This document shows positions 33,879 through 41,305 of a DNA stretch of 64,000 bases, piece after piece. The stretch comes from Nocardioides cavernae. Its GTDB lineage: Bacteria; Actinomycetota; Actinomycetes; Propionibacteriales; Nocardioidaceae. Within the stretch, counting starts at the first letter, position 1, and every line of letters begins with the position of its first letter. Both the position numbers and the translations under genes were made by a program. The notes beneath the pieces are model-generated. The model had not been told where the DNA came from. It searched no databases and saw only the letters and a program-made list of their open reading frames with translations. Where the stretch lies: assembly GCF_013410035.1 (NCBI RefSeq), contig NZ_JACCBW010000001.1:1240001-1304000 (forward strand), in the 5' to 3' direction.

Positions 33879-35092
33879 GGCGCCTCGCCCTCGTCCGGGC
33901 GCACGGGCAGGGACGCGGCGACGCGGAAGCCGCCGTCGGGCCGTGGGCCGACGTCGAGGGTGCCTCCCACGAGGCGGACCCGCTCGCGCATGCCGACGAG
34001 ACCGTGGCCGGTGCCCGTCGTCTCGATCGGGGCCTCGTCGCCTCGCGGCGACGGCCCGTTGCCGACGACCACCCGGACCGCGTCGTCCTCGCGGGTCACG
34101 GTGACCTCGGCGCTCGCGCCGGGCGCGTGGCGCACGACGTTGGCGAGCGCCTCCTGCACGATGCGGTAGGCCGACAGGCCGACGGACGCCGGCAGGTCCG
34201 CCTGCTCGAGGGACAGCGAGACCGGTACGCCGGCGCGGGTGGTCGCCTCGACGAGCCGGCCGACATCGGCGAGGCCCGGCTGCGGCACCAGCTCGCCCGA
34301 GGTCTCCTCGCTGCGCAGGACCCCGAGCAGGCGCCGCATCTCCCCGAGGGAGGAGCGCGCGGTCGCGGCGATCGACTCGAACTCCTCGCGGGCCTCCGGG
34401 GTGACCCCGTCGAGGCGGTAGGCCGCGGTGTCGGCCTGGACGGTGATCACGGACATGTGGTGGGCGACCACGTCGTGGAGCTCGCGTGCGATGCGGGCGC
34501 GCTCCTCCAGGAGGGTGCGACGGCTGCGCTCGGCCGCGCTGATGGACTCCTGCTCGGTCAGCAGCCGCTGGGTCACCGACCGCTCGCGCACCGCGGCCCC
34601 GAGCACCAGCGCGGCGCCGCCGAGGACGGTGAGCAGGACCGAGCTGTTGCCGGCCTGCTCGGGGAGGAGGGAGGCGAGCCCGAGCTCCGCGACGGCGGTG
34701 GTCGCCCACACGGTGAGCAGCGTGCGTCGCGGCTCGCGGAGGCCCAGGGCCAGGCAGATGCCGACGTAGCCGACGATGACGGTCGCGGGGAACGGCCAGG
34801 TCCTGGTCCCGACGTCCTGGGTGAGGAGGACCAGCGCGCCGAGCACGTCGGCGCCGAGGATGACCACCCACGCCGGGAGCGGACGTACGGGCGCCAGCAG
34901 CAGCGGCACGGTCTGTGCGAGCGCGAGGGCGCCCACGCTCGCGCTGCTCAGGCCGTAGTCGCCGAGCACGCTGATGCTGGTCGGCAGCAGGACGACGAAC
35001 AGCACTGCCGCCACCAGCCACGGGATGCGGCGCGCCCAGTCCCGCGTGAGCACGCGCGCCAGTGCCCGTACCCGGCCGGCGCGCGCTCCCAT
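33875..35092 (-). CDS. Membrane sensor histidine kinase, NarL-partner (HisKA_3) type (405 aa)
   Basis: Five or more N-terminal membrane segments (to about residue 165) with short loops, a design that senses within or at the membrane. The HisKA_3 dimerisation motif ARIARELHDVVAHHMSVI (phospho-His near 203) is followed by a HATPase domain (AYRIVQEALANVVRHAP; G box GHGLVGMRERV). No extracytoplasmic sensor domain is present. Start 35092 is preceded at seven bases by TAGGCA, a near -10 hexamer. It forms a pair with the overlapping response regulator; the layout with a DrrAB-like exporter downstream resembles envelope- or drug-responsive systems. Confidence 0.92.
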   Translation of the reverse strand: MGARAGRVRALARVLTRDWARRIPWLVAAVLFVVLLPTSISVLGDYGLSSASVGALALAQTVPLLLAPVRPLPAWVVILGADVLGALVLLTQDVGTRTWPFPATVIVGYVGICLALGLREPRRTLLTVWATTAVAELGLASLLPEQAGNSSVLLTVLGGAALVLGAAVRERSVTQRLLTEQESISAAERSRRTLLEERARIARELHDVVAHHMSVITVQADTAAYRLDGVTPEAREEFESIAATARSSLGEMRRLLGVLRSEETSGELVPQPGLADVGRLVEATTRAGVPVSLSLEQADLPASVGLSAYRIVQEALANVVRHAPGASAEVTVTREDDAVRVVVGNGPSPRGDEAPIETTGTGHGLVGMRERVRLVGGTLDVGPRPDGGFRVAASLPVRPDEGEAP

Positions 35093-35148
35093 GGCGTCCT
35101 GCCTAGGGGCGGCGGGGAGCGCGGTCGCCCACCCGCCGCCCGCGGTCC

Positions 35149-35880
35149 TCAGCGTTCGGCGGAGGCCTTCTCGGCGGCGGTGGTGATGACGTCGGCCACG
35201 GTCCCGGCCTGGGTGAGGTAGACGGCGTGGCTGCCCTCGACGGTGGTGACCGCAGCCCCGGCCCGCTCGGCCATGTGCTGGAGCATGGCCTGGTCGAACG
35301 CCTTGTCCTCGGTGCCGTAGACGGCCCAGCTCGGCCGGCTGCGCCAGGCGGCCTCGGTGACCGGCTGGGCGAAGACGGCCATGTTGACGGGGACCTGGGT
35401 GTCGCGCATGAAGGCGGCCTCGCTGTCGGCGACGTCCGCTGCAAAGCCCCTCTGGAACGCGTCGCGATCGAGGTAGCCGAAGCCGTCCTCGCCGATGTCG
35501 ATGACGAAGTCCGGCGTGGCGGCGAAGCCCTCGTACTGCTCCCCGGACGTCTGGCCGCTGTCGGGGATCAGGGCGGCGACGTAGACCAGCCCGGCGACGC
35601 GGTCGTGGGTGCCGGCCTCGGTGATGACGGTGCCGCCCCACGAGTGCCCGACCAGGATCGCCGGGCCGTCCTGCTGGTCCAGGACGCGGCGGGTCGCGGC
35701 GACGTCGTCGTCGAACGAGGTGAGCGGGTTCTGGACCACGCTGACGCGGTAGCCGCGGGCGGTGAGGACGTCGTACACCCCCCGCCAGCCGGAGCCGTCG
35801 GCGAACGCACCGTGGACGAGCACGACGTTGCGGATGGCGGTGTCGGTGGGGCTGGCGCCGGTGGTGTCGGTGGTGGTCAT
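35149..35880 (-). CDS. Alpha/beta hydrolase (243 aa)
   Basis: Begins with a Thr-rich leader then VVLVHGAFADGSGWRGVYDVL (oxyanion HG), nucleophile elbow ILVGHSWGGTVITEAG (Ser near 92), acid in VYGTEDKAFD and final His in EGSHAVYLTQ. This is the EstC/pyrethroid hydrolase or salicylate-esterase-like group. ATG 35880 has a GAGGAGAT ribosome site. The 95 bases upstream contain an inverted repeat TGTGCA-CCC-TGCACA (35939-35953). The SnoaL-like gene lies upstream on the same strand, so the two may be cotranscribed. Substrate unknown. Confidence 0.87.
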   Translation of the reverse strand: MTTTDTTGASPTDTAIRNVVLVHGAFADGSGWRGVYDVLTARGYRVSVVQNPLTSFDDDVAATRRVLDQQDGPAILVGHSWGGTVITEAGTHDRVAGLVYVAALIPDSGQTSGEQYEGFAATPDFVIDIGEDGFGYLDRDAFQRGFAADVADSEAAFMRDTQVPVNMAVFAQPVTEAAWRSRPSWAVYGTEDKAFDQAMLQHMAERAGAAVTTVEGSHAVYLTQAGTVADVITTAAEKASAER

Positions 35881-35938
35881 CTGATCTCCTCGGGTAGTCG
35901 GTATGCGATATATTGGCGAGGCCGTCCACGCTGCGCGA

Positions 35939-35953
35939 TGTGCACCCTGCACA
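35939..35953. promoter_or_regulatory. Inverted repeat upstream of the hydrolase gene
   Basis: TGTGCA and TGCACA arms are exact, separated by CCC, about 60 bases before the hydrolase start and 22 bases after the SnoaL-like stop. Could be an operator; no cognate regulator is obvious. Confidence 0.35.
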
Positions 35954-35975
35954 CACTTCGGCGGGCGGCTCGCCC

Positions 35976-36329
35976 TCAGCGGATCCGCACCGCCGCGATC
36001 AGGTCGCCCGCAAGGTCGAACGTGTAGTCGAGGTCGGCCACGCCGCCGGGGAAGTCGCCCTCGAGGTGGAGGACGGCGACCCAGTGGCCGGCGTCGGTGC
36101 GGCGCGCCGCGACGAGCTCGGTGGTGTAGGTGAACTCGGTGCCTGCGCCGCGCAGGAAGCCGCGCACCTGCTCGGCGCCGGCGAAGGTCTCGTCCTGGTC
36201 GACGACCAGGGGCTCGGCGACGAGCAGGCGCATGGCGGCGTCCACCTCGCGGGCGATGTGTGCGGCCACGAACGCGCGGATCGTGGCGGGGAGCTGGGAC
36301 GGGTCGAGGTCGTTCTCCTGGGTGGTCAT
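35976..36329 (-). CDS. SnoaL/NTF2-like protein, SgcJ/EcaC type (117 aa)
   Basis: Small cone-shaped alpha+beta fold: ATIRAFVAAHIAREVDAAMRLL helix, DETFAGAEQVRGFL, GHWVAVLHLEGDFPGGVADLDYTFDLAGDLIAAVRI strands, as in SgcJ/EcaC SnoaL-like proteins. These bind or convert small hydrophobic molecules; no catalytic residue can be assigned. ATG at 36329; the ribosome site is weak. It lies divergent from the GAF-PucR regulator with 156 bases between, which hold a perfect GGGTCCGGACCC palindrome (36391-36402) and a 12-bp tandem repeat. Confidence 0.7.
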   Translation of the reverse strand: MTTQENDLDPSQLPATIRAFVAAHIAREVDAAMRLLVAEPLVVDQDETFAGAEQVRGFLRGAGTEFTYTTELVAARRTDAGHWVAVLHLEGDFPGGVADLDYTFDLAGDLIAAVRIR

Positions 36330-36416
36330 GCCACGAGCGTGCGGCCTGCCGCCGACGGAGGGTCAAGGACGGATGTCTCCCGCGGGGGGAGGGTCCGGAC
36401 CCCAGACGGGGGCATG

Positions 36417-36464
36417 ACGCGGGCGTGGACGCGGGCGTGGACGCGGGCATGGACGCGGGCCCCG
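36417..36464. repeat. Tandem 12-bp repeat, four copies
   Basis: Unit ACGCGGGCGTGG at 36417, 36429, 36441 (one change) and 36453 (last bases differ). It lies between the SnoaL-like gene and the ribosome site of the GAF-PucR gene, in frame with it, and so could extend that protein with TRAW repeats if an upstream ATG (36414) were used. Confidence 0.85.
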
Positions 36465-36485
36465 GGGTCACGGGAGGCTGGACCG

Positions 36486-38318
36486 GTGACCGGGACCACC
36501 TCCGAGCGCCGGCTCGACCTCGAGCGCGAGGTGCTGCGCGGCGTCGCCGACGCGGTCGGGTCCGATCCGGACCTGCGGGTGGTCTGCTCGCGGGTCGCCG
36601 AGGCGGTGCGGTGCGGGCGGACGACCAGGGACGTCTACGTCTACCTCTACGAGGACGCCAGCGACGACCTGCTCCTGGTCGGCGCGACCGAGAGCCCGGC
36701 CGCGCGCGAGGTGGGGACGCTGCGCGTGCCGTACGGCGACGGCGTGACCGGGTGGGTGGCGGCCTCGCGGGAGAGCTACGTGGTGGCCGGGGAGCCGTCC
36801 AGCGACCCCCACTTCCTGCCCTACCCGGGCATCGGGGAGGAGCGCTACGGCGCCATCTTCTCCGTCCCGGTCGTCTCGTCGGCGGACGAGCTGGTCGGGT
36901 GCATCACCGTGTGGGCGACCCCCGGGGACGGGTTCGCGGCGCACGAGGTCCCGCTGGTGGAGCACGTGGCGTCGCTGGTCGCCACCTGCCTCGAGCGCGA
37001 GCGGCTGCGCGAGCAGGTCCGTGTCCTCGGCCGGACCGAGGAGGGGCTGCGCGAGCTCGGCGAGCTGGTCGCCTCACGCGCGCCGGTCGGCAGGGTCGTC
37101 GACCGGGCGGCCGCCCTCGCGCTGGCCGGTCTCGGCGCCGATCTGGTGGTGGCGCTCGTCGCCGACCCGTCGGGCGCGGACCGGATGGTGGTGGCCCTCG
37201 CGTCCGGCAGCGACCCGGAGCGACGCGCACCGGCAGCGGCCGTACGACGTGGGCTGCTCGAGGTCGACCACGACCTGCGCCGGGCGCGCATCACCTGGCA
37301 GGTCGCCGCCGAACGCGTCACCCGCGCGCTCGAGGGCCGCTCCCAGCCGCTGGCGACGGCCGCCGTGCGGAGCGGGCCGGACGAGCTGGGCCGGATCGAG
37401 GCCCACGTCCTCGGACCGGGACGGCGTCCGACGGCCCCCGCCGGGCTGCTGCCAGCCATCGCGGGCCAGGTCGGCGTCGCGACCCGGCTCGGCATCGCGC
37501 TGGAGGAGCTCGCCGACCGCAACGGGCTGACCTGGTTCCTCCGGGCCGTCACCTCCGGCCGGCTCGCCGGGGACGACCTGAGGCGACGGGCGGAGGCCCT
37601 CGGTCTCGACCGGGCCGCCGCCCACGTCTTCGTGGTGGCCTGCACCTCCGGTCGCACCGCCTCGTCGGCCCAGCTGGACACCGTGCTGCAGCGAGCGTCT
37701 CTGCCGGCCGGCACGCTCACCGGGGCGACGCCCCACCAGGCGGTCGCCGTCGTGCCGTGGCCGTCGGCGAGCACGTCGGTGGACGCGCTCCGCCGGCCGC
37801 TGCTGCGCGCGTGCGACCACGTGCGGTCGGCCGGCGCCGCACTGACCGTGGGGGTCTCCCGGCCGGCGCCGTCGGTGGACGGCTTCGCCGACGCGCTCGC
37901 CGAGGCACGCGAGGCGATGAGCGTCGCCAGCTCGCTCCCCGAACCTGCCGGGGTCTTCACCCTCGACGACGTCGGCCACCACCTGCTGCTGAGCCGTGTG
38001 TCCGGGGTGGCGGGCGTGCGCGACCGGTACGCCGTGGCGGTCGAGAGCATCGCGGAGTACGACCGCGTCCGCGGCACCGAGCTGCTGGGCACCGTCGCGA
38101 CCTACCTCCACCTCCGGAGCCGGAGCGCCGCGGCGCGAGACCTGGTGGTCCACCGCAACACGCTCGCGCAGCGGCTGACGCGCGCGTCGCAGCTCAGCGG
38201 ATTCGACGTCAGCGCCCCCGACGCGTGGTTCCCCCTCCAGCTCGCGCTCCAGGTCCACCTCGCCCGCAGCGGGGTGCCCGGCGGCGGGTCTCAGGACGTG
38301 CGGCCGCTGGACGACTGA
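36486..38318 (+). CDS. GAF-domain PucR/CdaR-like transcriptional regulator (610 aa)
   Basis: N-terminal GAF sensor (residues 15-165; DVYVYLYEDASDDLLLVGATE, then GVTGWVAASRESYVV and VPVVSSADELVGCITVWA), central CdaR-like region, and C-terminal HTH_30 (ATYLHLRSRSAAARDLVVHRNTLAQRLTRASQLSG, about 540-575). Such proteins control catabolic genes in response to a metabolite. I chose GTG 36486 because GGAGG lies eight bases upstream; the in-frame ATG 36414 would add only a repeat-encoded leader. The end overlaps the convergent MerR gene by 28 bases. Likely target: the divergent SnoaL-like/hydrolase genes, by position. Confidence 0.82.
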   Translation: MTGTTSERRLDLEREVLRGVADAVGSDPDLRVVCSRVAEAVRCGRTTRDVYVYLYEDASDDLLLVGATESPAAREVGTLRVPYGDGVTGWVAASRESYVVAGEPSSDPHFLPYPGIGEERYGAIFSVPVVSSADELVGCITVWATPGDGFAAHEVPLVEHVASLVATCLERERLREQVRVLGRTEEGLRELGELVASRAPVGRVVDRAAALALAGLGADLVVALVADPSGADRMVVALASGSDPERRAPAAAVRRGLLEVDHDLRRARITWQVAAERVTRALEGRSQPLATAAVRSGPDELGRIEAHVLGPGRRPTAPAGLLPAIAGQVGVATRLGIALEELADRNGLTWFLRAVTSGRLAGDDLRRRAEALGLDRAAAHVFVVACTSGRTASSAQLDTVLQRASLPAGTLTGATPHQAVAVVPWPSASTSVDALRRPLLRACDHVRSAGAALTVGVSRPAPSVDGFADALAEAREAMSVASSLPEPAGVFTLDDVGHHLLLSRVSGVAGVRDRYAVAVESIAEYDRVRGTELLGTVATYLHLRSRSAAARDLVVHRNTLAQRLTRASQLSGFDVSAPDAWFPLQLALQVHLARSGVPGGGSQDVRPLDD

Positions 38319-39124
38319 CCCGCGACGGGGGCGACCGAGAACACCGGCCACCCGATCTCGGTGCGCCACGCCGCCGCGTCGTCGGTGTCGCGCGGGCCGA
38401 CGAGGTAGGTCTCGCGCACCGGCCCGGCCACCTGCAGGGCGTTGGCGACGACCCACGAGCCGACCTCGCCGTAGGTCACCTCGATGTCGTCGTGGTCGCC
38501 GACGTGGGTGGCCACGGCGAGCTCGACCGCGGGCAGCTCCACCGGGTGCACCCGGCCGGTGCGCGGCGCGTCGTCGACGGGACGGTGCACCAGCACGTGC
38601 CCGCGCCCGACCTCGAACAGCGCGTTGTCGTACACGCCGCCGGGCGGCCCGGGCAGCGCCGGCAGGGCGGCGTCGAGCTCGGCCATCGCCCCGGCGTACC
38701 AGCTCAGCACGTCGTCGGTCCCCAGGTCGGCCTCGACCGCGGCAACCCTCGTCGCCGGGACCGACCGCACCTCGACGGCGACCGGCGCGGGCTCGGGGGC
38801 CAGCAGCCGGCGCAGCGACCGCACGGCCGCCCGCGTGCGGTCCAGCTCGGCCTCGAGGTGGTGCAGGTGCTGGGCGACCAGGTCCCCGCGGGACCCGGGG
38901 TCCGGCGCGTCCAGGATGCGCCGCACCGCGGCGAGCGGCACGTCGAGCTCGCGCAGGCGGTGGATGACCTGCGCGGTGGGGATCTGGTCCCCCGCGTAGT
39001 AGCGGTAGCCCGTGGCCGGGTCGACCGTCGCGGGCACCAGCAGCCCGGCCTCGTGGTAGCGGCGCAGGGTGCGGACGCTGAGGTGGGTCATCCGGGAGAA
39101 CTCGCCGATGCTGAGGGGCTGCAC
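38291..39124 (-). CDS. MerR-family regulator with GyrI-like effector domain (277 aa)
   Basis: N-terminal MerR winged helix (LSIGEFSRMTHLSVRTLRRYHEAGLL then PATGYRYY, residues 4-50), a coiled-coil helix (HLHHLEAELDRTRAAVRSL) and a C-terminal GyrI/BmrR-like ligand domain (VPATRVAAVEADL onward). The ligand is unknown, probably small and hydrophobic. The start GTG 39124 is set by the promoter: CAGACT at -10 lies seven bases upstream, so the message is leaderless. The promoter has a 19-base -35/-10 spacer with a dyad in it, as MerR proteins need, implying self-activation. No other gene shares the promoter. Confidence 0.88.
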   Translation of the reverse strand: MQPLSIGEFSRMTHLSVRTLRRYHEAGLLVPATVDPATGYRYYAGDQIPTAQVIHRLRELDVPLAAVRRILDAPDPGSRGDLVAQHLHHLEAELDRTRAAVRSLRRLLAPEPAPVAVEVRSVPATRVAAVEADLGTDDVLSWYAGAMAELDAALPALPGPPGGVYDNALFEVGRGHVLVHRPVDDAPRTGRVHPVELPAVELAVATHVGDHDDIEVTYGEVGSWVVANALQVAGPVRETYLVGPRDTDDAAAWRTEIGWPVFSVAPVAGQSSSGRTS

Positions 39125-39138
39125 CCCCGGGAGTCTGC

Positions 39139-39159
39139 ACCCTCCCCCGGGGAGAGGGT
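39139..39159 (-). promoter_or_regulatory. MerR-type autoregulatory promoter/operator
   Basis: A 21-bp dyad with arms ACCCTC and GAGGGT sits between TGGACC (-35) and CAGACT (-10) on the minus strand; spacer is 19 bases. Over-long spacers twisted into shape by the bound protein are the hallmark of MerR control. Confidence 0.7.
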
Positions 39160-39200
39160 CCACATCCGGGGACGCCTTTGACGGGGCCGGGCGCCCGATG

Positions 39201-39214
39201 TGCAATACGTTGCA
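39201..39214 (+). promoter_or_regulatory. GntR autoregulatory operator over the start codon
   Basis: TGCAA-TACG-TTGCA is a perfect inverted repeat that covers a TGCAAT -10-like hexamer (39201-39206) and touches the ATG at 39214. A repressor bound here would block transcription initiation. Confidence 0.55.
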
Positions 39215-39867
39215 TGCCGATCCCGCCGTCCCCGCCCGCCGTCGCTCGCCAGCTGCTGCGCGACGGCGTCTACGGCCAGCTGCGCGACGCGATCATCGAC
39301 GGGACCTTCGAGCCGGGCGAGCAGCTGCGCGACGCGGACCTCGCCACCTGGCTCGGCGTGAGCCGTACGCCCGTGCGCGAGGCGCTGCTCCGCCTCGCGC
39401 AGACGGGCCTCGTGGTCGCCCGGCCCGGACGGTCGACCACCGTCAGCGCCATCAGCGCGACCGCGGTGCGCGAGGCGCGCGACGTCGTGGCGGCGATGCA
39501 CGAGCTCGCCGTCCGCGACGCGGTCCCGCGGCTCACCGCCGACGACGTCGCCCGCATGCGAGCGGCCAACGAGCGGTTCGAGCAGGCCGTCGAGGCGGGT
39601 GACGTCGAGGCCGCGCTGCGCGCCGACGACGAGCTCCACGACGTGCCGGTCGAGGTCAGCGGCAACCGCGCGCTGGCCACCGTGCTCGACCAGTTCGTCC
39701 CGGTGCTGCGCCGGGCCGAACGGCTCCGCTTCGCCTCCGCGAGCGCACGCGAGTCGGTCGCACGGCACCAGGAGCTGATCCGGCTGTGCGCCGACGGCGA
39801 CGCGGAGGCGGCGTCCTCGGTCGTCTTCACGACCTTCCGCGCCCTCGCCGCCGTCGACGACGACTGA
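39214..39867 (+). CDS. GntR-family regulator, FadR/FCD type (217 aa)
   Basis: N-terminal GntR winged helix: YGQLRDAIIDGTFEPGEQLRDADLATWLGVSRTPVREALLRLAQTGLV (residues 17-65). The all-helical C-terminal FCD domain shows ELHDVPVEVSGNRALATVLDQF (His/Asp of the metal site) and ARHQELIRLCADGD, as in FadR-type metabolite sensors. ATG 39214 is seven bases from a TGCAAT hexamer in a perfect palindrome, so autoregulation is likely. It is 41 bases upstream of the formylglycine-generating enzyme gene, which has its own leaderless promoter. Confidence 0.88.
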   Translation: MPIPPSPPAVARQLLRDGVYGQLRDAIIDGTFEPGEQLRDADLATWLGVSRTPVREALLRLAQTGLVVARPGRSTTVSAISATAVREARDVVAAMHELAVRDAVPRLTADDVARMRAANERFEQAVEAGDVEAALRADDELHDVPVEVSGNRALATVLDQFVPVLRRAERLRFASASARESVARHQELIRLCADGDAEAASSVVFTTFRALAAVDDD

Positions 39868-39908
39868 CCGGCGACGCCCCGACCCGCCGGGTGGGTAACG
39901 TCGACCCC

Positions 39909-40871
39909 GTGCCGTCCTCCTGCTGCGCGCCCAGCGCGTCGCGCGCCGACGCCCCCGCCTCCCCCGCCCGCCCGCGCGGGGAGCGCAGCACCCGCGGCCA
40001 GGTCCGCGTGCCGGCGGGGGACTTCTGGATGGGCGACAGCCACGGCGACGGCTACGCCACGGACGGCGAGACGCCGGTGCACCGGGTGCGGCTGTCGTCC
40101 TACGCCATCGACGCCACGGCGGTCACCAACGCGGAGTTCGCCACCTTCGTCGAGGCGACCGGGCACGTCACCGAGGCCGAGCGCGACGGTGTCTCGGCCG
40201 TCTTCCACCTCGCCGTGCGCGCCGCCCCGGCCGACGTGCTCCAGCGGGCGGCGGGGACGCCGTGGTGGCTCGCCGTCCGCGGCGCCGACTGGCGGCACCC
40301 GGGCGGCCCGCGGTCGGACGTCGGCGACCTCGCCGACCACCCCGTCGTGCACGTGTCGTGGCGCGACGCGCAGGCGTACGCGAGCTGGGCGGGCAAGCGG
40401 CTGCCGACCGAGGCGGAGTGGGAGCACGCCGCGCGTGGCGGCCTCGACCGGGCCCGCTACCCCTGGGGCGACGAGCTGCTCGACGGCTCTGCGTGGCGGT
40501 GCAACATCTGGCAGGGCGACTTCCCGCGCCGCAACACCCTGGACGACGGCCACCTGACGACGGCGCCGGCCACGGCGTTCGAGCCCAACGCGTACGGCCT
40601 GCACAACACGGTCGGCAACGTGTGGGAGTGGTGTCAGGACGCGTTCCGCCCGACGGAGTACGCCGAGCGCGCCCGCCCGGACGCGGTCGTCGACCCCCGC
40701 GCGGCCGAGCCGCCGGGCACCGACGAGGCGCTCGTCGAGCGGGTGATGCGCGGGGGGTCGTACCTGTGCCACGACAGCTACTGCAACCGCTACCGGGTCG
40801 CCGCCCGGTCCTCCAACACGGCCGAGTCCTCGTCGGGCAACATCGGCTTCCGCTGCGCCAACGACGGGTGA
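39909..40871 (+). CDS. Formylglycine-generating enzyme (320 aa)
   Basis: Oxidises the Cys of C-x-P-x-R in type I sulfatases to formylglycine. The copper-binding pair Cys287/Cys292 in GGSYLCHDSYC, followed by RYRVAARSSNT and NIGFRCA, matches functional aerobic FGE. The N-terminus has the Cys-Cys-Ala-Pro motif seen in actinobacterial FGEs, and GDFWMGDSHGDG opens the C-lectin-like fold. GTG 39909 is set by a TAACGT hexamer seven bases upstream (leaderless); longer upstream frames overlap the GntR gene. No sulfatase gene is in the window, so its substrate is encoded elsewhere. Confidence 0.9.
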   Translation: MPSSCCAPSASRADAPASPARPRGERSTRGQVRVPAGDFWMGDSHGDGYATDGETPVHRVRLSSYAIDATAVTNAEFATFVEATGHVTEAERDGVSAVFHLAVRAAPADVLQRAAGTPWWLAVRGADWRHPGGPRSDVGDLADHPVVHVSWRDAQAYASWAGKRLPTEAEWEHAARGGLDRARYPWGDELLDGSAWRCNIWQGDFPRRNTLDDGHLTTAPATAFEPNAYGLHNTVGNVWEWCQDAFRPTEYAERARPDAVVDPRAAEPPGTDEALVERVMRGGSYLCHDSYCNRYRVAARSSNTAESSSGNIGFRCANDG

Positions 40872-40896
40872 GCGCGGGCCGGTCGGGCCGGTCGGG

Positions 40897-41241
40897 TCAG
40901 CTCCCCCACCGCAGCTGCCAGGCCATGAGCGGCTGCATCGCCGCCAGCAGGTCGCGCCCCCGCTCGGAGAGCCGGTAGCGCACCTGCACCGGTGTCGTCG
41001 GGACGACCTCGCGCTCGACGAGGCCGTGCGCATCGAGCTCGCGGAGCCGGGCGGTCAGCATCCGGGCGGACAGGCCGTCCACCGCGGCCTCGACCTCGCC
41101 GAACCGGGTCGCCCCGCGTCCGAGCGCGAGCATGATCGCGCCGGTCCAGCGCCTGCCGACGAACTCCAGGATCGGCGTCGCCTCCCGGCACGACGCGTCG
41201 TCGATGAGGTGGCGGGGGGAGCGCGTCCGGGTCGTGGTCAC
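40897..41241 (-). CDS. HxlR-family regulator (114 aa)
   Basis: Winged helix with the HxlR pattern: Cys18 in DDASCREATPILEFVGRRWTGAIMLALGRG, then RFGEVEAAVDGLSARMLTARLREL and GLVEREVVPTTPVQVRYRLSERG. In redox-sensing members a single Cys near the N-terminus reports quinones or electrophiles, and Cys18 is in that place. GTG 41241 is six bases from TACGAT (-10). The promoter is covered by three TTAC/GTAA half sites (41242-41263). It is divergent from the luciferase-like/FAD oxidase fusion gene, its probable target. Confidence 0.88.
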   Translation of the reverse strand: MTTTRTRSPRHLIDDASCREATPILEFVGRRWTGAIMLALGRGATRFGEVEAAVDGLSARMLTARLRELDAHGLVEREVVPTTPVQVRYRLSERGRDLLAAMQPLMAWQLRWGS

Positions 41242-41263
41242 TTACTCATCGTAACCCGCTTAC
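41242..41263. promoter_or_regulatory. HxlR operator: three alternating TTAC/GTAA half sites
   Basis: TTAC-N5-GTAA-N5-TTAC at 41242, 41251 and 41260, i.e. a half site each nine bases, overlapping the TACGAT -10 hexamer of the HxlR gene (41248-41253) and upstream of the fusion gene at 41306. Confidence 0.55.
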
Positions 41264-41305
41264 CCTGACTTGTCCGGCCCGTCCGGTGCGGCGGATCCTT
41301 GACGC

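Noticed and set aside
36414-36485. ATG 36414 as start of the GAF-PucR gene
   Set aside because: It would only add a TRAW repeat encoded by the tandem repeat and has no ribosome site, whereas GTG 36486 has GGAGG at the right distance.
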